Positions 17,860 through 24,635 of a DNA stretch of 64,000 bases are shown in pieces. The notes below the pieces were generated by a model, which searched no databases, was not told the origin of the DNA, and saw only the letters and a list, made by a program, of their open reading frames with translations. Each line of letters opens with the position of its first letter. Positions within the stretch are counted from its first letter, which is position 1. The stretch is from Dethiosulfovibrio salsuginis. GTDB taxonomy: Bacteria > Synergistota > Synergistia > Synergistales > Dethiosulfovibrionaceae. The stretch is from NCBI RefSeq assembly GCF_900177735.1, contig NZ_FXBB01000009.1:1-64000 (forward strand). The letters run 5' to 3'. The translations under genes and the position numbers were made by a program.

Positions 17860-17916
17860 AGACTTTCGGTCTAGACCGACGGTCTATGATATATCACAGA
17901 AACGCCCTCCGGTCAA
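17860..17916 (-). promoter_or_regulatory. Promoter with tandem TetR operators for regulator B operon
   Basis: On the minus strand TTGACC (17911-17916), a 17-base spacer and TATATC (17888-17893) form the promoter. Immediately downstream are two perfect abutting sites, AGACCGACGGTCT (17873-17885) and AGACTTTCGGTCT (17860-17872). The same site precedes two other transcription units in the window. Confidence 0.7.
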
Positions 17917-17942
17917 TCCCGTCGCAGGGATATCCCTTCAAC

Positions 17943-17980
17943 AAATCAGAGGGGGAGGCATCCGCCTCCCCCTCTGATTT
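17943..17980. terminator. Terminator after the methyltransferase gene
   Basis: A perfect 17-base-pair stem beginning AAATCAGAGGGGGAGGC with a four-base loop. It abuts the stop of the minus-strand methyltransferase at 17979 and separates that operon from the promoter of TetR B. Confidence 0.75.
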
Positions 17981-18602
17981 ACGTTTTCTCAAAATGGCAC
18001 GTATAGGCCAGACGATCGCCCCATCTGGATTTAGCTTTAAAGCCAACCCTTCTCGCCAGACCAACCACCGACGAAAGGCCCTGATAGTGAGGGTCAAAAA
18101 CCGTCTCGGTGATGGAGAGAATCCCTCCTGGCCTGAGGGATTTAAAAATCTCCTCCATAGCCTCTCTCCTCCTGGGTATCTCGCCTAAAACCTGCGAAAG
18201 GACAACTCGATCAAACCGGCCTTCCGGCAAAGCCCTCTCTCCAAGACCGGCGACCACGTAGGATATATTCTTCACCCCTTCACAGGAGGCTTTGTCCTTA
18301 ACTTTATCCACCATTCTCCGCTGTAGGTCCATGGCGGTCACCTTTATCGAGCCAGACAAAGCTCTGGCAAGAGGCAAGGTCAACCGTCCAGAGCCACATC
18401 CAGCGTCCAAAACCACCATACCAGGACGAAGATCAAGCCGAGACACCACGAAATCGGAGCGAGCAAACCTGGCGAAGGGGTTTTCAACTTCGATCATACA
18501 AGACAGGCAGGATGGCATAGGGAGGGAGTAACGCTTAGATAAAAAACGCCACAGGACGAAGGAAAACACACCTACACCTAGGATCGACAGGCCCCAGATC
18601 AT
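17979..18602 (-). CDS. Membrane-anchored class I SAM-dependent methyltransferase
   Basis: A 207-residue protein with an N-terminal membrane segment (about 2-20) and a Rossmann methyltransferase domain. Motif I VLDAGCGSG is at 64-72, the acidic residue of motif II is in VTAMDLQRR, and motif post-I LRPGGILSITE follows. The anchor is unusual for this class and suggests a membrane or lipid-like substrate. Its start overlaps the stop of the SagB-like gene by four bases, so they are co-translated. A small Cys pair (CLSC) follows the anchor. Confidence 0.8.
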   Translation of the reverse strand: MIWGLSILGVGVFSFVLWRFLSKRYSLPMPSCLSCMIEVENPFARFARSDFVVSRLDLRPGMVVLDAGCGSGRLTLPLARALSGSIKVTAMDLQRRMVDKVKDKASCEGVKNISYVVAGLGERALPEGRFDRVVLSQVLGEIPRRREAMEEIFKSLRPGGILSITETVFDPHYQGLSSVVGLARRVGFKAKSRWGDRLAYTCHFEKT

Positions 18603-19336
18603 CGGCCCTCCTGAGGCCTGCCTAAAGGCATGGCGTAGAGAAAGGACTCTTCGGAGGGAAGACCGAAAGCGTCCTTCAGCTTATCGCCGTCGATGCCGCC
18701 GGACGCCAGGGTCCCCAGCCCAATGGACTGAGCCTGAAGATATACGTTCTGGGAGACGTGTCCCACCTCAGCGTGGACACAGAACTCGGCGGCGTCGCCA
18801 AAAGTTCCCCTGAGGTCGTCATATCGCCCTGATATCAACAAAATAGCGGGAGCGGACATTATCCAGGGCTGACGGATGGCGGTCATTGTCCTGTCCTTTG
18901 CGGGACCGTCGAAGACCGGTACCAGCCTATGTCCAGGCTCGTATCGGTAAAGCCCCTGGCTCAATCCATCCACCTTCTCCGCCACCACGTAGACCGTCAG
19001 AGGATAAAGGGCCATGGCGGAGGGTGCGGCCCTGTGCCCCTTCTCTCGGTCGGTCACCCCCTGAGCGGACCACAGAACCTGAGACAGGTCTTCCATAGAG
19101 ATCGGCGTATCCTGAAAGGACCTTACGGACCTCCTGCTTGCCAATGCTTCCTCGACGGATATCCCGCCGGAGAGAGCGGGCTCAGGGAGGGATATCGCCG
19201 ATCTATCGGAGTGGGAGAGGGACTGGGACCTCGACTTGGCAAAAATAAAGGGGGAGAACTTCCAAAAGCAGAAAGAACCTCCCACAACGATAACCACAAG
19301 GGATATAACCCCGAAGTAGAAGAAAAAAGACCTCAT
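18599..19336 (-). CDS. SagB/nitroreductase-like oxidoreductase with N-terminal anchor
   Basis: A 245-residue flavin-dependent nitroreductase-fold protein of the SagB-type group. The start was set at 19336 because GGAGGTG lies ahead of this ATG; it yields an N-terminal membrane segment (FFFYFGVISLVVIVVGGSFC). The conserved beginning RRSVRSFQDTPISMEDLSQVLWSAQG, split by an FMN-binding loop, and the late GTLASGGID region mark the family. No azoline-peptide cluster partners are nearby, so a role in redox metabolism is as likely as peptide modification. It forms an operon with the anchored methyltransferase, controlled by the TetR-type operator at 19357-19369. Confidence 0.78.
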   Translation of the reverse strand: MRSFFFYFGVISLVVIVVGGSFCFWKFSPFIFAKSRSQSLSHSDRSAISLPEPALSGGISVEEALASRRSVRSFQDTPISMEDLSQVLWSAQGVTDREKGHRAAPSAMALYPLTVYVVAEKVDGLSQGLYRYEPGHRLVPVFDGPAKDRTMTAIRQPWIMSAPAILLISGRYDDLRGTFGDAAEFCVHAEVGHVSQNVYLQAQSIGLGTLASGGIDGDKLKDAFGLPSEESFLYAMPLGRPQEGR

Positions 19337-19356
19337 ACACAGCACCTCCGTTATAT

Positions 19357-19375
19357 AGACTATCGGTCTATTATA
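19357..19375 (-). promoter_or_regulatory. TetR operator and -10 of the SagB-like/methyltransferase operon
   Basis: On the minus strand a consensus -10 TATAAT (19370-19375) is followed directly by AGACCGATAGTCT (19357-19369; AGACTATCGGTCT on the plus strand), the same site as before both TetR genes. Its position over the transcription start predicts repression. The -35 is weak. Confidence 0.7.
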
Positions 19376-19510
19376 CATCCTATCCACTCACAGCATTATC
19401 GATAAAAAAACTCAGAGTGCAGGCATAAATACAGGAAAGATAGAAAAGCCCAACGTCTCAAACCTGTGATATGATGCGACATTATTCTGGGGAAACGGGG
19501 GGTTTTATCT

Positions 19511-20215
19511 TTGAACATAGAATATCTGTCTCAGCTGCCGCTTTTCGGCTCTATCGTGAACGCCCTGGCTATATTGGCGGGAACCGCGTTCGGCCTGGTG
19601 TTTAGGTCTGCCCTGCCGGAGAGGGTCACCGCATCGGCCTTTCAGGCTATAGGGCTGGTCACCCTGTGGCTCGGCATGTCGATGGCGGGAGCGACGTCGA
19701 ACATACTGATATTGGTGCTGAGCATAGTGATAGGGACCATAGCAGGGGAGTTTTGGGACCTAGACGGCAAGCTGAGGAGCGAGGCGGAGTCGCTTCAGAG
19801 GAGAATAGGGGCTTCGGGAAACTTCACCGAGGGTTTTATGGCGGCGACGCTGCTTTTTTGCATGGGGTCCATGGCGATCCTTGGCTCCATAGAGGAAGGA
19901 CTCGGCCAGTGGCCCAAGCTGCTTCTGACAAAATCCCTCATGGACGGCGTAGCTTCGGTGGCCTTCGCCGTATCCTTAGGGGCAGGGGTGGCTTTGTCCG
20001 CTCTGTCAGTCTTAGTCTACCAGGGAAGCCTTACATTGGCAGCAGGGGCACTTCAACCTTACCTGACCGACGGAATGACGTCGGAGATATCGGCGGTAGG
20101 TGGAATCATGCTGATAGGTCTGTCTCTGGGGATCCTGGAGATAAAGAGGATAAAGGTCATGAATATGCTCCCCGCCCTTCTGGTAGCGGGCATATTGGCC
20201 ATATATATGATATAA
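19511..20215 (+). CDS. DUF554 family membrane protein
   Basis: A 234-residue inner-membrane protein of the DUF554 (YdfK/YqgA) family with about six to seven hydrophobic segments across its length. Family-typical features are the N-terminal GSIVNALAILAGTAFG, and AATLLFCMGSMAILGSIEEG in the middle. It is proposed to be a transporter but function is unproven. The TTG start is preceded by a G-rich ribosome-binding site. It converges with the YitT-type gene at a shared terminator. Confidence 0.85.
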   Translation: MNIEYLSQLPLFGSIVNALAILAGTAFGLVFRSALPERVTASAFQAIGLVTLWLGMSMAGATSNILILVLSIVIGTIAGEFWDLDGKLRSEAESLQRRIGASGNFTEGFMAATLLFCMGSMAILGSIEEGLGQWPKLLLTKSLMDGVASVAFAVSLGAGVALSALSVLVYQGSLTLAAGALQPYLTDGMTSEISAVGGIMLIGLSLGILEIKRIKVMNMLPALLVAGILAIYMI

Positions 20216-20237
20216 GCCGAGGGCATCCCCTCGGCTT
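20214..20237. terminator. Bidirectional terminator between DUF554 and YitT-type genes
   Basis: A perfect ten-base-pair stem AAGCCGAGGG/CCCTCGGCTT with loop CATC between two convergent genes. Confidence 0.7.
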
Positions 20238-20240
20238 GAT

Positions 20241-21131
20241 TTATATGTGCTTCCAGTGTTTGAAGCCCTCTCCCACTACCTCCGCTACGTCCGCTAAAAT
20301 TATAAAGGCCTTAGGGTCGACGGAGACCACGAAACGCTTCAGATCCATAGCCTGTCTGCGATTGACCACGACCATTATCATGGTCCTTTCGTCGCCGGTA
20401 TAGGCTCCCGACCCTTCAAGGAGGGTTGCGCTTTTATTCATGTCCTCGACGATAAACCGCCGGACCTCCTCAGGGCAACCGGTTATCACCGAGACCTGCT
20501 TCCTGCGATCGAAGGATTTGAGGACGTTGTCTATCGTCAGGCTCTCGACGTAAAGCAGTATACCTCCAAGGAGAAGCCTCTCCATATCCACGACAAACCA
20601 GGAGAAAAGCAGTATGGTTATGTTGATATAGAAAGAGTACATTCCGACATCAACTCCCCACTTCTTTCTGGCGGCCATTACCAGGACGTCGGTCCCGCCG
20701 GTAGACGCTCCAGCCTTGAAAACAAGGCCGATGCCTAACCCTCCGAGTATACCGGAGAGTATGGCGGCGAGAAGCATGTCGTTCAGCATGGGGTACTCGA
20801 AAAGCTCAAAAAAAGCCACCGCACCGGAGGTTAGCATGGAGACGTAGAGGGTCCACAGCACAAACCTAGGCGATAGGACCTTCCACCCCCACCCGAGGAG
20901 GATGAGGTTCCCTATAGCTATGACCCAGGCGGGGGATATATCCCAGACGTACTTGGTGAGCAGAGCTATACCGGCGAGACCGGCACCGGCAAAGCGGTAT
21001 GGAATGGTGAGAGCGACGATAGCGAAGCTCATAAATATAGTTCCTAAAGTGGCGAGAAAGAAAGTACTCCATTCCTTACGAACAAGTTCCATCCCACGGG
21101 ACCAAAGGCCCACAGATAACCGAGCTGACAT
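20241..21131 (-). CDS. YitT family membrane protein (DUF161/DUF2179)
   Basis: A 296-residue protein with five to six membrane segments in the first two thirds (for example AILSGILGGLGIGLVFKAGA) and a C-terminal soluble DUF2179 domain (about 210-290). The glycine-rich ASTGGTDVL motif is a family hallmark. Start set at ATG 21131, with AGGAGGAG upstream; a TTG one codon earlier is possible. Function is unknown; it resides in the inner membrane. Confidence 0.87.
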   Translation of the reverse strand: MSARLSVGLWSRGMELVRKEWSTFFLATLGTIFMSFAIVALTIPYRFAGAGLAGIALLTKYVWDISPAWVIAIGNLILLGWGWKVLSPRFVLWTLYVSMLTSGAVAFFELFEYPMLNDMLLAAILSGILGGLGIGLVFKAGASTGGTDVLVMAARKKWGVDVGMYSFYINITILLFSWFVVDMERLLLGGILLYVESLTIDNVLKSFDRRKQVSVITGCPEEVRRFIVEDMNKSATLLEGSGAYTGDERTMIMVVVNRRQAMDLKRFVVSVDPKAFIILADVAEVVGEGFKHWKHI

Positions 21132-21227
21132 CAAAAGACACTCCTCCTAAATACGAATATACGACAAGCTCAGTCCTGCTACTAAAAACCTAACTACAAG
21201 GAATAGGTATTTTCCACTACCCTAACG

Positions 21228-21246
21228 GGGTATTATACCCTATAAT
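21228..21246 (+). promoter_or_regulatory. Putative promoter of the selenothioredoxin-ccdA operon
   Basis: A consensus -10 TATAAT (21241-21246) is directly preceded by the inverted repeat GGGTATTATACCC (21228-21240). The repeat occupies the spacer and could be an operator. The -35 is not obvious, which fits a promoter that needs an activator. Confidence 0.45.
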
Positions 21247-21278
21247 ATGGCTAGGATTTAGAGACAGGAGGGATAACC

Positions 21279-21686
21279 ATGAACCTGAGAAAGATAATAA
21301 CACTGGCAGTGGTAATTTTCATCATCGGTGGAACTTTGTACATGAAAGGTCACAAAGGTCCAGAGAGTCCCGACCAGGCCTACGCCCAGGTTTCGGGAGA
21401 GTATCCGGAACTGCTCGACTTAGGGGCCCCTGGCTGACCTGCCTGCGTCGAGATGGCGCGAATCCTGGAGGGATTCGAGAAAGACTACACAGGGGTAGAG
21501 GTGTCCAAGATAAACCTGATGGAAAACATGGACTACGCCAGAAAGTACAACGTCAGAGTGGTTCCAACTCTGGTGTTCCTGACCCCTGAGGGAGAGATGC
21601 TCTACCGCCACGAGGGGATTATGTCATCTGAAGAGTTACAGTCCAAGTGGAACGAACTGGGCTACGAGGTTCAAAAAATAGAGTAG
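21279..21686 (+). CDS. Selenocysteine-containing thioredoxin-like protein (TGA = Sec53)
   Basis: A 135-residue membrane-anchored thioredoxin. ATG 21279 follows CAGGAGGG. The frame runs through one in-frame TGA (21435-21437, codon 53) and ends at TAG. Residues 6-22 are a membrane anchor, and the thioredoxin domain follows. The TGA occupies the first position of the redox motif, GAPG-U-PAC (Sec53, Cys56), exactly where thioredoxins have Cys, and the cis-proline motif VRVVPT is intact. This makes read-through as selenocysteine far likelier than a pseudogene. A small hairpin lies just after the TGA. The neighbouring CcdA-like gene would bring electrons across the membrane, so this protein is a candidate extracytoplasmic thiol-disulfide reductase. 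Confidence 0.85.
21438..21471 (+). other. Candidate bacterial SECIS element
   Basis: Directly after the TGA, GCGTC (21445-21449) pairs with GGCGC (21455-21459), including one G.U, around the loop GAGAT. CCT/AGG at the base can close a lower stem. Bacterial SECIS elements are short hairpins within about 40 bases after the UGA with a G in the apical loop; this fits loosely. It is not decisive alone. Confidence 0.45.
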
Positions 21687-21700
21687 AGAGGAAGGTTTCA

Positions 21701-22399
21701 ATGGGTGATATTTTAGGAGCCGTCCAGACCAGCCTATCCAGCCTTGGCTGGGGGGCTATGGCGGCGGCCTTCGTATGGGGCATCTTCAGCGTCCTCCTCA
21801 GCCCCTGTAGCCTGGTGAGCATTCCTCTGGTGGTAGGCTATATACAGGGACAGGGCGGGAAAGGCACCAAAAACGCCCTGGCTATATCGGGGGCTTTCTC
21901 TATGGGTATCTTCGTCAACATAGCCCTGGTAGGGGTAGTTATAGCCTCCGCAGGTGCTCTTATGGAGAGCCTCAGTTCAACGATGAACTACATAGTCTCG
22001 GCGGTGCTTTTCGTCTTCGGCCTCCATCTGCTGGACGTCATAACCATTCCCTGGTTCGTGTCGGGATCTATAAAAGCGGGAGACAGGAGGGGGCTAAAAG
22101 GGGCCCTGGCTTTAGGTGCCCTGTCGGGCATGGCTCTAGGGCCCTGCACCTTCGCCTACATGGCCCCTATGTTGGTGATAGCCATGAAGGCCGCGACCTC
22201 CAGCGTAATAAGGGGTATCTCTTTGGTGGCTTTTTACGGCCTGGGCTACTGTGCGGTTATACTGGCGGCGGGGACCTTCGCCAGCCTGTTAGAGGGCTAT
22301 TTGAGCTGGTCGGAAAAAGGCAGAGGAGCGTTTATAGTGAGCCAGATATGCGGCTGGCTGGTTATCGCCGCAGGCAGCTATTTCCTCTACATCGCATAA
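21701..22399 (+). CDS. ccdA: CcdA/DsbD-type transmembrane thiol-disulfide carrier
   Basis: A 232-residue protein with six membrane segments. It carries the two conserved cysteine motifs of CcdA, LLSPCSLVSIPLV in the first TM and ALGPCTFAYMAPML in the fourth; these shuttle reducing equivalents from cytosolic thioredoxin to the outer side of the membrane. ATG 21701 was chosen with AGAGGAAGG upstream, instead of an earlier in-frame ATG at 21647 inside the previous gene. It lies 14 bases after the selenothioredoxin gene; the pair forms a redox relay operon. No cytochrome c genes are nearby. Confidence 0.88.
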   Translation: MGDILGAVQTSLSSLGWGAMAAAFVWGIFSVLLSPCSLVSIPLVVGYIQGQGGKGTKNALAISGAFSMGIFVNIALVGVVIASAGALMESLSSTMNYIVSAVLFVFGLHLLDVITIPWFVSGSIKAGDRRGLKGALALGALSGMALGPCTFAYMAPMLVIAMKAATSSVIRGISLVAFYGLGYCAVILAAGTFASLLEGYLSWSEKGRGAFIVSQICGWLVIAAGSYFLYIA

Positions 22400-22401
22400 A
22401 G

Positions 22402-22430
22402 AAGGTCCCTGGGCTTATCCCAGGGACCTT
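22402..22430. terminator. Bidirectional terminator between ccdA and ogt
   Basis: A 12-base-pair stem AAGGTCCCTGGG/CCCAGGGACCTT between convergent genes, with TTTTGC following on the plus strand. Confidence 0.75.
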
Positions 22431-22438
22431 TTGCTCAA

Positions 22439-22933
22439 TCACTTCTCAAAAGAATCGAGAGATATCCCTTCGATGGATAAAAGCCTTTTTTTAAGCCCAA
22501 GCCCACCGGAATAGCCCCCTAAGGTTCCGTTGGACCCGACGACCCTGTGACAGGGGATTATCACCGGGATAGGGTTTCGGCCGTTAGCACCGCCTACCGC
22601 ACGGCAGGCCTTGTCGTTGCCCATGGAGAGGGCCATTTCCATGTATGACCGGGTCTCTCCGTAGGGGATTTTTCGCAACGCCTCCCAGACCTGAAGCTGA
22701 AAGGGGGTTCCTTCAAGGGAGAGAGGCAGGTCAAAGACCTTAAGCTCACCGGCGAAGTATGCCTTGAGCTGGTCGGTAGCGTCTTTCAGCTTTGCCGGAG
22801 ATTTTTTCCAGACGTTGAATATGGGAACAGGGGCCTTAGTACCCTCGTAGAGCCTCACCAACTTAACGCCCTTTTCGTCCATAGCCACTAAAACGCCGCC
22901 CCAATCGGTTGAAACCTGATCGTAAAGAAGCAT
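22439..22933 (-). CDS. ogt: Methylated-DNA-protein-cysteine methyltransferase
   Basis: A 164-residue suicide DNA repair protein that removes alkyl groups from O6-alkylguanine. The active-site motif PCHRV is present with Cys128, and the DNA-binding helix region YGETRSYMEMA and GxVGGANGRNP are typical. Cytosolic. Its start shares one base with the stop of the preceding membrane-protein gene, so it ends a three-gene operon with the DUF362 ferredoxin protein. Confidence 0.93.
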   Translation of the reverse strand: MLLYDQVSTDWGGVLVAMDEKGVKLVRLYEGTKAPVPIFNVWKKSPAKLKDATDQLKAYFAGELKVFDLPLSLEGTPFQLQVWEALRKIPYGETRSYMEMALSMGNDKACRAVGGANGRNPIPVIIPCHRVVGSNGTLGGYSGGLGLKKRLLSIEGISLDSFEK

Positions 22934-23412
22934 TACTTAAGCCCTCCCATGATATTGACCATCCATCCGTACAACACCGGAATATGCTGAGGCTTTAGGG
23001 CAAAAGTAGCACAAGCTCCCATCGCCACAACACTGTGAAGTATCGATAAAAAGCCCTGAAATCTCTCCCTTAAGGCTATGTAGGCCAGTGCCCACTGGCA
23101 TACTCCCATCCCTATCAAATAGAATATGACCGGGCTGGTCACCTCGGGCAGATGGGTTATAGCCCTTATTTTAACGATGGTATAGGCGGACCAACCGGTC
23201 AGGAAATAAGCCTGAGCCATAAAGAGAACCAGATCTACCGCCACCTTGAGGGCCCTGTTGCTCATCGCTCCTCCTGCCATCTCGCCTACTAGCTCACCTT
23301 TCACCAGAGATTCTCTGATTCCCTCGACAAAAGGGGTCACAAACCTGGCGTACAGCACGGCGATTATATAACCCCACAGGGTCATGGATAATGTAAATGA
23401 AAAAGCCCTCAA
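22933..23412 (-). CDS. Hypothetical membrane protein, 159 aa
   Basis: Not recognised. It has about four hydrophobic helices (near 5-25, 58-80, 95-115 and 122-140) and no charged catalytic motif. It is encoded two bases after the DUF362 gene and overlaps the ogt start, so the three genes are co-transcribed. No function is proposed. Confidence 0.65.
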   Translation of the reverse strand: MRAFSFTLSMTLWGYIIAVLYARFVTPFVEGIRESLVKGELVGEMAGGAMSNRALKVAVDLVLFMAQAYFLTGWSAYTIVKIRAITHLPEVTSPVIFYLIGMGVCQWALAYIALRERFQGFLSILHSVVAMGACATFALKPQHIPVLYGWMVNIMGGLK

Positions 23413-23414
23413 AG

Positions 23415-24479
23415 CTACACCTCCTCCAGAGAGTATTCCAACGAACCCAGGCCCATAGCTTCCCCATAGCGAAGCTGTTCCATGTGGTCTATCCTGGGAT
23501 ACAGGTCGGAAAAGACGTCCCTTCCGGCACGACTGTTTATGAGGTCGAGACAGGCCTTGTCCAGGGCCACCGGGTCGGTAGAGGAGAGGAAGCCGACGTC
23601 GCCGATGACTCTGTCATCGCTCCAGGGAACGCAATCACACTGGGGAGTGATATCCACTACGAAGTTCAGATAGACCGTAGGTCTTTTTCTTCCCGTCACC
23701 GCTCCTAGGGCGTACTCGGCCATCCGCCTCTGAAAGAGGGGGAGGTCGGTGCGCCAGTCAAGGGATATAGCCGACGCAGGACAGACCGTCAGGCACTCCC
23801 CACATCCGATACATAGCTCGACGTCTATGGACGCCTTGTGATCCCCCATAGAAACCGCCTTGGTGGAGCAGCTTCTGTAACATCTTCCACAGCCTATGCA
23901 CCTTTCCCTATCCACCGACATCCTGGCGGAGTGCTGGTCTTTTTTGCCCTGAGCGGGAGCACAGCCCATAGCCAGGTTCTTGACTGCCCCACCAAAACCT
24001 CCCATTACGTGGCCTTTGAAATGGGAAAGCACCACCATGCCATCGGAAGCCACTACATCTGAGGCTATTTTCACCGACGAAAAAATCTCTCCCTTTACGG
24101 GAATTTCGACGAAATCGTTGCCTCTTAGGCCATCGGCGATGATCAAAGGGGCTCCTGTCACCTCGTAGCCAAAACCATGTTCTAACGCGGTGACCAGGTG
24201 ATCCACCGCGTTCTTTCTGCTCCCGGTGTAAAGGGTTCCAGTATCGGTGAGAAAGGGCTTTCCTCCCTGCTTTTTTACCCAGTCTGCCGCTTTTCTCACG
24301 AAAATAGGACGTATAAAAGAATCACAACCGCTTTCCCCGAAATGCAGCTTAATTGCGGTCAAATCCCCTTTTCTGACCGACTTACCTCCCGCCGACTCCA
24401 GGAGTCGGACTATTTTACTTCCCTTGTTATCCTCCGCTGTTTTTGACCCTATACCGCAGAAAAATACCTTTGATGCCAA
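23415..24479 (-). CDS. DUF362 domain protein with two 4Fe-4S clusters
   Basis: A 354-residue protein combining an N-terminal DUF362 region (about 1-180) with two ferredoxin motifs, CIGCGRCYRSC and CIGCGECLTVC. The TTG start at 24479 was chosen because AAGGGGGG precedes it and the product then begins MASKVFFCGIG as in relatives; the open frame extends to 24545 but that part is not convincing. Probably a cytosolic electron-transfer or metal-handling protein, abundant in anaerobes; the partner is unknown. Confidence 0.82.
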   Translation of the reverse strand: MASKVFFCGIGSKTAEDNKGSKIVRLLESAGGKSVRKGDLTAIKLHFGESGCDSFIRPIFVRKAADWVKKQGGKPFLTDTGTLYTGSRKNAVDHLVTALEHGFGYEVTGAPLIIADGLRGNDFVEIPVKGEIFSSVKIASDVVASDGMVVLSHFKGHVMGGFGGAVKNLAMGCAPAQGKKDQHSARMSVDRERCIGCGRCYRSCSTKAVSMGDHKASIDVELCIGCGECLTVCPASAISLDWRTDLPLFQRRMAEYALGAVTGRKRPTVYLNFVVDITPQCDCVPWSDDRVIGDVGFLSSTDPVALDKACLDLINSRAGRDVFSDLYPRIDHMEQLRYGEAMGLGSLEYSLEEV

Positions 24480-24599
24480 AGGGCATCCCCCCTTCACATA
24501 AATAACTTCTACTCTGCACATCAATAATAGCAAGATTACGGACAAAAAGCACTTATAAATTTCAAATATGCAATTTTAGTATTCTATATTTTTTATAAA

Positions 24600-24631
24600 A
24601 ATGGCCCCCGTCCTAAAGGGCGGGAGCCATT
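24600..24631 (-). terminator. Terminator of the MATE gene
   Basis: On the minus strand AATGGCTCCCGCCC pairs with GGACGGGGGCCATT and is followed by TTTTTATAAAAAA. It abuts the stop at 24636. Confidence 0.8.
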
Positions 24632-24635
24632 AAAC

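Noticed and set aside
21279-21686. Pseudogene interpretation of the thioredoxin gene
   Set aside because: There is a single stop, it is TGA, and it falls exactly on the redox Cys while all other family residues are intact; decay would not be so specific.
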